Below, in pieces: positions 56,281 through 60,931 of a stretch of 60,931 bases of DNA. The position numbers and the translations under genes were made by a program. The notes under the pieces are model-generated. The model was not told the origin of the DNA, made no database searches, and worked only from the letters and a program-made list of their open reading frames with translations. The DNA comes from Saprospiraceae bacterium (GTDB lineage Bacteria > Bacteroidota > Bacteroidia > Chitinophagales > Saprospiraceae). How positions within the stretch are numbered: the first letter of the stretch is position 1; the number at the start of each line of letters is the position of its first letter. The stretch spans positions 137-61,067 of the forward strand of contig JALHQW010000051.1 of assembly GCA_022841745.1 (NCBI GenBank), written 5' to 3'.

Positions 56281-56943
56281 TTACTCTACCGTTTTGAGTG
56301 GATTCAAGTTTTTGTCAATCTTCTTTCGCAAAAAGTTGATGTACACGTCAACCGTGTTCGTGCCTGTGTCAAAGTTAAGTTCCCAGACGTGCTCGCTGAT
56401 TTCTGAGCGGCTGGCGATGCGGCCATTGCGGCGCATCAGGAACTCCAACAGGTTTAGCTCTCTGATGGTCAACGAAATGGGGATTCCTTGGCGGGTCACG
56501 GTCTTTTCGTTGAGGTTCATTTGCAGGTCAGCGAATCGTAGGATATTTTCGCCGCCGCCTTCCTGTTCGACAGCTGCATTCCGCTTCAACGATACCCGAA
56601 TCCTGGCCAGCAGTTCCCGGAAATCGAAAGGCTTCACGATGTAGTCGTCCGCCCCGGCGTCGAAGCCGCTGATTTTCTTATCAATGTCGCCCATCGCCGT
56701 TATCATGATGACTGGGACGCTGGGTTTTTGGGCTTTCAGGCTGCGGCATATCTCATAGCCACTTTTGAAGGGAAGGTTGAGGTCCAACAGGACGAGGTCG
56801 TAAGTGTTGGTTTCCGCCAAATGCCCCCCTACCGCCCCATCGGCTGCATGGTCAACGGTAAAGCCGTTTTCCTCCAAGCCCTTTCGCGTATAGGCAGCGA
56901 CCTTGGGCTCGTCTTCGACAATAAGTATGGTTGGTTGATTCAT
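56281..56943 (-). CDS. OmpR-type response regulator lacking its last residues
   Basis: A two-component regulator of 220 residues. The receiver (about 1-120) has the acidic pair DE at 11-12, the phospho-acceptor Asp54 in VLLDLNLP, and the Lys in YIVKPFDF. The winged-helix domain runs from about 130 (RFADLQMNLNEKTVTRQG, LTIRELNLLEFLMRRNGR, VWELNFDTGTNTVDVYINFLRKKID). The family normally ends with a KTVxGxGYxL strand; here KTVE is followed directly by a stop, so the last wing strand is missing. The sensor kinase gene expected downstream is also absent. A recombination event probably removed the gene end; DNA binding may be weakened. Confidence 0.88.
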   Translation of the reverse strand: MNQPTILIVEDEPKVAAYTRKGLEENGFTVDHAADGAVGGHLAETNTYDLVLLDLNLPFKSGYEICRSLKAQKPSVPVIMITAMGDIDKKISGFDAGADDYIVKPFDFRELLARIRVSLKRNAAVEQEGGGENILRFADLQMNLNEKTVTRQGIPISLTIRELNLLEFLMRRNGRIASRSEISEHVWELNFDTGTNTVDVYINFLRKKIDKNLNPLKTVE

Positions 56944-57192
56944 AAGAAAGTAGTGGACAATGATAGACCAAAACTCCGCAATACCACGGGAAATGGCGAA
57001 TTGGCTTGATTAAATAAAGATTAAAAAGTGGAAGCTGTGCTTCCTATCTTAATCTGCACACATTGTTCTGGAAAATTGTCTTTTGCAGTAAAACTTGAAC
57101 ATAGCCCAGTTTGTCTGAGGGTGCTATGAGTTGTAGCGTAATCTGCCAACAAAAAAGGGCCACCCCAAAGGAACAGCCCTGATTTGAATAAC

Positions 57193-57213
57193 ATTGTTAA
57201 TCAAATAAATGAC
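57193..57213 (+). repeat. Repeated leader motif, copy 1 (no gene)
   Basis: ATTGTTAATCAAATAAATGA C. The same leader precedes the start codons at 57797 and 58442. Here the ATG is followed by ACG TTC CAA AGA TAG, so it is a relic or a free-standing signal. Confidence 0.6.
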
Positions 57214-57487
57214 GTTCCAAAGATAGCAAACCCTCGCCATTCCACGCACTGAAAATCGGCATTTTTCCGGTCGCTCTGCCCGCTCCCTTTTCAGTACAGC
57301 CTCCATTCCATTCTGGCAACAATATCGTGCTCCACTTCGCTTGCGCCTTCGCTGAGTAGGGCGAGCGCAGCTTCGTTCCGCAATTTCCTGCCGCAGCTTT
57401 ATGGTTTGGCCTCCACTCCATTCTGGCAATGATAGCTGTATTGCCTTCAATGAGGCTCCACTCCGCTCTACCCACACTATCGCCCCC

Positions 57488-57510
57488 GCCCCGACGCACG
57501 GGGCTTTTAT
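57488..57510 (+). terminator. Plus-strand rho-independent terminator
   Basis: GCCCCG-ACGCA-CGGGGC followed by TTTTATTT. No plus-strand gene of note precedes it within 280 bases, so it may end a short non-coding transcript or a lost gene. Confidence 0.65.
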
Positions 57511-57519
57511 TTGCGCCGT

Positions 57520-57642
57520 TCAGCCCACTTGCGCATTATCAAATGCTCCGCTGGCGCTCTGCACATCAAGCTGGATTTGCAGTTCGAAGAAGCTCCGCAG
57601 CGTGGCATTCAGCGGTATTTGCAGTTTGATTTGTTTTGGCAT
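57520..57642 (-). CDS. Possible 40-residue protein
   Basis: A short minus-strand frame, MPKQIKLQIPLNATLRSFF then ELQIQLDVQSA and a short tail. It looks more protein-like than other frames here: its ATG directly follows the stop of an upstream in-frame fragment (TAAATG), and charged and hydrophobic residues alternate. There is no family match. It lies in a mobile-element-like region. Treat it as a candidate only. Confidence 0.3.
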   Translation of the reverse strand: MPKQIKLQIPLNATLRSFFELQIQLDVQSASGAFDNAQVG

Positions 57643-57737
57643 TTAAGGGGCTTTTGCGGCGTTTCGGTAGGCTTCCGCCTTGCTTGGTTGCGTTGCTTTT
57701 AGGTCAGTTTATTTTTAAAAATATTTTTGCAATCATT

Positions 57738-57799
57738 TGATTTTCAGTTGTTTATGTTATTTTATCGTTGTATCTTGTAGAAGTTAATCAAAATAAATG
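57738..57799 (+). promoter_or_regulatory. Repeated promoter-leader, copy 2
   Basis: TCAGTTGTTTA, then an AT-rich stretch with TATCTTG, then GTTAATCAAAATAAATGAC ending in the ATG at 57797. The same order (TCAGTTGTTTA, TATCTTT, GTTAATCGCAAAATAAATGA) precedes the gene at 58450. It is likely a plus-strand promoter with a short 5' leader. Confidence 0.5.
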
Positions 57800-58377
57800 A
57801 CACCACATCCAGTAGCCCGCCCATCGTTGGCGCTTTCTTCTTTTTCTTCCTTTGGGGTGGGTGGCAGTCGCCGCCCTTCCCCTTGTTCTGGTGCCGCCGC
57901 TGCTGCTTTTGTTGCTTCGCTCCGTGGTGCGGGTGTTCCGGTTTCCTCGGTTCTTACTTCCTGCGGTGCAGGTGCGCCGTCGCTGGTGGCGGCTGCCTTT
58001 CCCGGTTGCCAGTTCTTTAGTGCCGCTGCCCCTGCCTTCTGTGGCTTGGGCAGCCGTGCCTTTGCTGCCCGTGCTGCTGCCTTGGTTCGGGCTTTGGCGG
58101 CTTCGCCCGCCCCGCTGTGGGTCTGCTTTCCGGGTGGGGCTTGCCCGGCTGGTGTTGCTCCCCGCCGTTCCTGGGTTTCGGGAGGCTCTGGTTCTTGGTC
58201 TGAGTGCGCCCTTGCCGCTGGTTTGGGCGTCCCGGTGCTGGTGTTCCTGCCAGTAGGTGTGGTGCCTCCTTCCGGGTGGGGTGGTTGGTCTTTTTTGGGC
58301 GGTGGTTGGTGGTTTTTGCCTGCTTTTAGTGGCCGTCTTTTTTGATAATTTGAAGATAAAAAAATGTATCTAAACAC
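57784..58377 (-). CDS. Low-complexity Ala/Pro/Lys-rich reading frame (strand uncertain)
   Basis: Two long frames overlap on opposite strands. The minus-strand frame (197 codons, GTG start only) encodes a disordered, basic Ala/Pro/Lys/Glu protein (NHQPPPKKDQPPHPEGG, AKARTKAAARAAKARLPKPQ). The plus-strand frame 57797-58345 (182 codons) has an ATG behind the repeated promoter-leader. Its product, however, is rich in Trp, Cys, Gly and Phe and looks like an antisense translation. The purine-rich strand favours the minus frame; the leader favours the plus. I list the minus frame with low confidence. Neither has a recognisable domain. Confidence 0.35.
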   Translation of the reverse strand: MFRYIFLSSNYQKRRPLKAGKNHQPPPKKDQPPHPEGGTTPTGRNTSTGTPKPAARAHSDQEPEPPETQERRGATPAGQAPPGKQTHSGAGEAAKARTKAAARAAKARLPKPQKAGAAALKNWQPGKAAATSDGAPAPQEVRTEETGTPAPRSEATKAAAAAPEQGEGRRLPPTPKEEKEESANDGRATGCGVIYFD

Positions 58378-58385
58378 TTGACAAT

Positions 58386-58453
58386 CAGTTGTTTAATTCA
58401 AACATTCAGTTTATCTTTAGGTATTGTTAATCGCAAAATAAATGACAAAATGA
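58386..58453 (+). promoter_or_regulatory. Repeated promoter-leader, copy 3, with minimal ORF
   Basis: TCAGTTGTTTA (from 58386), TATCTTT at 58412-58418 and GTTAATC...AAATAAATGAC. The ATG at 58442 starts a three-codon frame, Met-Thr-Lys-stop, whose TGA (58451-58453) overlaps the ATG of the real gene at 58450 as ATGA. Translation of the gene may be coupled to this minimal ORF. Confidence 0.5.
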
Positions 58454-58764
58454 CAAGCACAACTTACCTCGCACAAAGCGTTGAGGCTGCCCGTATAGCC
58501 TACGCCGAGCGGCAGATGGAGCCGCCACCTTCCATCGAGTTCCCTTTTGACATCGAGCCTATTTTCAGGCAGTTCAAGGTCTTTCTCCCACCCCCGTATT
58601 TCTTCCCAGAAATCGCCTGCCCCGGCAAGGCAAAAGAGGAGGGCATGAGGTTCATCCGCTTGGTCGTGCCTTATGGCAAGGGGCATTATTCCGTCCATGC
58701 CGCCCCGTGGGCAAGTGCGGAACAGGTCTCCGAGGAATTGGAAGGCTGGATGCTCCCGTTTTAG
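58450..58764 (+). CDS. Mobile-element protein of unknown function (104 residues)
   Basis: A small soluble protein I do not recognise. It starts MTSTTYLAQSVEAARIAYAE, continues with a proline-rich stretch (PPPSIEFPFDIEPIF, FLPPPYFFPEIACPG) and ends in GEGMRFIRLVV-like strands plus SEELEGWMLPF. The start is set by overlap with the Met-Thr-Lys-stop leader. It heads a plus-strand group with a second unknown gene and an ArdC-like gene, a set often seen in Bacteroidota plasmids and integrative elements. Confidence 0.6.
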   Translation: MTSTTYLAQSVEAARIAYAERQMEPPPSIEFPFDIEPIFRQFKVFLPPPYFFPEIACPGKAKEEGMRFIRLVVPYGKGHYSVHAAPWASAEQVSEELEGWMLPF

Positions 58765-58842
58765 CTTTTTTCCCTGCTGCGCAGTTAGTTCAGGCTTAGT
58801 TTTCGGTAGAAATTCCTTTGAGAAATAGCCTTTCCCGTTGCG

Positions 58843-58860
58843 TCCCGACTGCAGTCGGGA
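58843..58860. repeat. Perfect 18-base palindrome TCCCGACTGCAGTCGGGA
   Basis: It is flanked by CCGTTGCG on the left and GCGAACGG on the right, which extend the symmetry imperfectly. The form resembles widespread REP-like elements with the TCCCGACTGCAGTCGGGA core in Bacteroidota. It lies in the gap between two mobile-element genes. Confidence 0.75.
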
Positions 58861-58971
58861 TGAAAGCGAACGGCGCTTTTCCCTCCCTGTGCGGCAACAG
58901 GTTGGGCAGGGGGTGCAGCATCCCGGTCAAACACTGCACGCTTTTTTAAAACAATTTAACTTTATTTTACT

Positions 58972-59619
58972 ATGAAAAACCTGCTCCCGATTTCAGACAT
59001 CAAGAAACTCGAAACCCTCGAAACCCGCTACATGCCCGGCAATCCCCGCTCCTACCGCCTTGACCTCGGAAAAGGCGTCCTGAACCTCGAAGGAAGGCAA
59101 CAGGTCACCAAGCCCGGCGAAACGTTCAAGGTCATCCCCGTTGCCTTTCGCTGCTTGGAGGATGGGCTTTTCGGGCAGCCCGTCAAGAAATGGTGCGAAG
59201 TGTACTTTGTGAACGAGGAAGGACACCTCGGCGTGTTCATGTTCCACGGGTTCAGCGTCCAGAACCTGAGCGAGGCAGCCCGTGACCTTTTCTACGAAAA
59301 ACGGGGCTTGTGCGAGGTGCTTTGGACGGTGAAGCTGGAGAAAAAGACCAACAAAGAGGGCGCTCCCTACTACATGGCTTTCTTCGATTTTACGCCGCTT
59401 CCAAAAAAGGAACTGGAAAAACATCGAAGCCTCATTTTGGACATCGAAGCTACCCATTTCCACATCTACCGCTCCGATACGATGGAAGCCAAGACGCTTT
59501 TTGCCGAGAATTACAGCACCCACTTGGAGCCGACGAGAGCAGAAATCGAAGCCGAAAAGGAACGCCAAACCGCCCTGCTGACAGAGTTCACACCCAAGGA
59601 GGAAAGAAAGGCAGCCTGA
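58972..59619 (+). CDS. Mobile-element protein of unknown function (215 residues)
   Basis: A soluble protein without a motif I can name. MKNLLPISDIKKLETLETRY is followed by a mixed alpha/beta region (YRLDLGKGVLNLEGRQQVTK, CEVYFVNEEGHLGVFMFHGF, RGLCEVLWTVKLEKKTNKEG) and a charged helix near the end (EPTRAEIEAEKERQTAL). The pattern of several short beta-strands with conserved aromatic residues would suit a DNA-binding OB-like fold, which is a guess. It precedes the ArdC-like gene and probably belongs to the same mobile-element operon. Confidence 0.6.
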   Translation: MKNLLPISDIKKLETLETRYMPGNPRSYRLDLGKGVLNLEGRQQVTKPGETFKVIPVAFRCLEDGLFGQPVKKWCEVYFVNEEGHLGVFMFHGFSVQNLSEAARDLFYEKRGLCEVLWTVKLEKKTNKEGAPYYMAFFDFTPLPKKELEKHRSLILDIEATHFHIYRSDTMEAKTLFAENYSTHLEPTRAEIEAEKERQTALLTEFTPKEERKAA

Positions 59620-59645
59620 AAATAAGTTGTCGTTTGTCTATCCTC

Positions 59646-59669
59646 GCCCCCGGCTGAAAGGTCGGGGGC
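59646..59669 (+). terminator. GC-rich hairpin before the ArdC-like gene
   Basis: GCCCCCG (59646-59652) pairs with CGGGGGC (59663-59669) around a 10-base loop, followed by ATTT. It could terminate or slow the upstream transcript. Confidence 0.5.
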
Positions 59670-59752
59670 ATTTCCAACATCAAATTTTCAAACCAATCCA
59701 GCCTTTCCGCTTCTTGCGGACGGGGGCTGCTTTGTCAAAAATCAACCAAGCC

Positions 59753-60637
59753 ATGAAAAAGGATAAATTTGAAGAAATGACTGCCCGCATCATTTCGCAG
59801 CTTGAAAAAGGCGTCGTGCCGTGGCGTCGCACCTGGAACCAAATTGTGATGGGCGCAGCCCGCAACCATTTCACGGGCCATGTTTACCGGGGCATCAACC
59901 GTTTCATGTTGGACGGCTTTGAGGTGCCACGCTTTGCCACATTCCACCAAATCAGCGGAGCGGGGCACCGGGTCAAAAAGGGCGCAAAATCCCTTCCCAT
60001 CTATTTCTGGAAAATGCTCTTTTTTGACGCCGACGGCAAGCGGGTCGAGACTAAAAAAGAGGCTGAAAAAGTTGTGCCTTTCGTCTCCGAGTACCGGGTT
60101 TTCAACGTCCTCGACATCGAGGGTTTTACGGCTGAAATGTTCCGGGAAGAAAAGCCCGAAGCCATCCCCGCCCGGATTGGCGAATGTGAAGCCATCCTTT
60201 CCAGCAACCAGCACGAAGTCGCCAAGGGCGAACCCGCCTATTCGCCCCTGTTCGACAAACTGTTAATGCCCGACCTCGCCGAGTTTGAAAGCCCGGAAAA
60301 ATATTACCACACTTATTTCCACGAGTTGAGCCACTGGACGGGTCATTCTTCCCGCCTCAACCGGGAAATCAAAAACTCGTTTGGCTCTGAAAAGTACAGC
60401 CGGGAGGAACTCGTAGCTGAGATGTCCGCCTCGTTCCTTGCCGCCCATTCCGGCATCGTCGTCGAGGACTTGGTAGAAAACACCGCCGCCTACCTGCAAT
60501 CCTGGATAAACGCCCTGCACGGCGACGCCCGCCTACTGATGACCGCTGCCAGCGCCGCCGAGAAAGCCGCCAATTTCCTGCTCAAAACCGAGGCAATGGA
60601 GGTCGAAATCACCGAAGAAATGCGGCAAGCCGCATGA
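59753..60637 (+). CDS. ArdC-like antirestriction / zincin-domain protein
   Basis: A 294-residue protein of the ArdC family, which binds single-stranded DNA and protects incoming plasmids from host restriction. The ATG at 59753 gives the family start MKKDKFEEMTARIISQLEKG followed by VVPWRRTW. The N-terminal ssDNA-binding domain (about 1-120; YRGINRFMLD, HRVKKGAKSLPIYFWK) leads to a zincin domain with HELSH at about 190-194 and HSSRLNRE after it, plus REELVAEMSASFLAAH with a likely third ligand. It is the last gene of the mobile-element group. A MITE-like element starts 14 bases after its stop codon. Confidence 0.92.
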   Translation: MKKDKFEEMTARIISQLEKGVVPWRRTWNQIVMGAARNHFTGHVYRGINRFMLDGFEVPRFATFHQISGAGHRVKKGAKSLPIYFWKMLFFDADGKRVETKKEAEKVVPFVSEYRVFNVLDIEGFTAEMFREEKPEAIPARIGECEAILSSNQHEVAKGEPAYSPLFDKLLMPDLAEFESPEKYYHTYFHELSHWTGHSSRLNREIKNSFGSEKYSREELVAEMSASFLAAHSGIVVEDLVENTAAYLQSWINALHGDARLLMTAASAAEKAANFLLKTEAMEVEITEEMRQAA

Positions 60638-60650
60638 GCCATAACACAGT

Positions 60651-60816
60651 GAAGAGGCTGTATCAAAAGCAAATTTGAAATATTGAACACAGAATTTTTA
60701 TAAAACACATAAGGCACATAGTTCACATAGATTTACTTATGTGTCCTATGTGCCTTATGTGTTAAAACAAAATTCTGTCACGTTTTTCAAGTACTGACTT
60801 TTGATACGGCCTCTTC
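60651..60816. mobile_element. MITE-like element C (GGCTGTATCA ends)
   Basis: A 166-base unit with 19-base terminal inverted repeats, GAAGAGGCTGTATCAAAAG (60651-60669) and complement (60798-60816), one mismatch. Inside is a strong hairpin, ACAGAATTTT, AACACATAAGGCACATAG and complements, built from ACATAAGG-like words. It has the same ends and size as the element at 53835-54001 but a different interior. Confidence 0.8.
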
Positions 60817-60931
60817 CTTGCGTTTTGTCATCCTCGCAGAGGAACTGCTTCCCACCCAGTACAGCGGTGTGGCAAACGGAAACCCCAAAACGCACAATCC
60901 AAGGCACTGCCGCAGCCAGTTCTGCAAGCCC
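60817..60931. other. End of window, no assignable gene
   Basis: About 115 bases past the MITE-like element. Frames are open on both strands, and a gene may begin or end beyond the window. Nothing can be assigned. Confidence 0.5.

Larger units (their letters stand above)
56944..57519. other. Non-coding stretch with a leader-like repeat and a plus-strand terminator
   Basis: About 575 bases upstream of the response regulator. It includes a leader repeat copy (57193-57213), in which the ATG is followed by a stop after five codons, two copies of a CCTCCAxTCCATTCTGGCAA block (near 57299 and 57410) and a plus-strand terminator. Open frames on the minus strand exist but look like antisense. I see no convincing gene. 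Confidence 0.5.

Noticed and set aside
57124-57499. Minus-strand frames with PEWSGG/PEWNGG-like repeats
   Set aside because: The repeats reflect a duplicated DNA block, there is no start context, and two frames look equally good, so no gene was called.

Overview
The window reads as a chromosome segment of a Bacteroidota bacterium, most likely Saprospiraceae-like. The evidence is a type IX secretion (T9SS) trio of OmpA-like protein, PorP/SprF-type barrel and giant adhesin with a gliding-motility-type C-terminal domain. A second giant exoprotein carries a T9SS sorting tail, TAnnTTTG-type -7 promoter boxes occur, and Shine-Dalgarno-like sites are scarce. Family assignments come from motifs read by eye; no database search was run.

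Layout. 0.2-10.5 kb: the T9SS trio on the minus strand, separated by long hairpins made of short repeated words. 11.0-11.6 kb: 3-methyladenine DNA glycosylase, convergent with a 1962-residue secreted sugar-dehydrogenase-like multidomain protein (11.7-17.5 kb). 17.7-18.5 kb: a REP-like palindrome array next to a RAYT-type transposase. 18.7-20.8 kb: Hsp20, two small membrane proteins and an ECF sigma factor. 20.9-21.1 kb: a truncated gene abutting a tRNA 3'-end fragment, a recombination junction. 21.3-26.1 kb: a mobile-element replication/regulation module with two excisionase-like HTH proteins, an RteC-like protein, a catalytically degenerate BT4734-type domain protein and a BT4734-DUF3987 protein. 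26.2-27.4 kb: a frameshifted CusB-type adaptor relic.

27.4-34.3 kb holds D-lactate dehydrogenase, a P-type Ca2+ ATPase, a site-2 protease with CBS domains, an ATP-cone/endonuclease-fold protein and a Ca2+/Na+ antiporter. 34.4-42 kb is a minus-strand operon that looks like a type I exporter (ABC, HlyD, TolC) with a zinc ribbon, a pyruvate kinase lacking its C-domain and an outer-membrane barrel; the ABC protein has lost its signature and H-loop motifs. 42.1-43.4 kb: a PepSY-like and a DUF2490 protein. 43.4-45.35 kb: a second antiporter followed by shattered antiporter and hemolysin (CorC-type) remnants. 45.3-50.5 kb: four tandem-domain universal stress proteins and two short-chain dehydrogenases. 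Together with the lactate dehydrogenase, Ca2+ pump, protease and Hsp20 this resembles a stress or dormancy island.

50.6-56.2 kb is visibly AT-richer and looks acquired. It holds a TetR regulator divergent from a SulP anion transporter across a symmetric operator region, a lipoprotein, a beta-carbonic anhydrase (a plausible bicarbonate/CO2 module) and a Fic protein, interspersed with MITE-like elements and a 0.19-kb direct repeat. After a 3'-truncated response regulator, 57-60.6 kb is another mobile-element segment with repeated promoter-leaders and an ArdC-like antirestriction protein.

The main hunt results are: a pair of 166/167-bp MITE-like elements with shared ends and locus-specific inner sequence; stop-codon-abutting long hairpins at many gene ends; two 20-bp sites with exactly inverted cores around the first HTH gene; a symmetric two-operator divergent promoter; the exporter operon with a degenerate ATPase and an embedded pyruvate kinase; and the paired intact/dead BT4734 domains.
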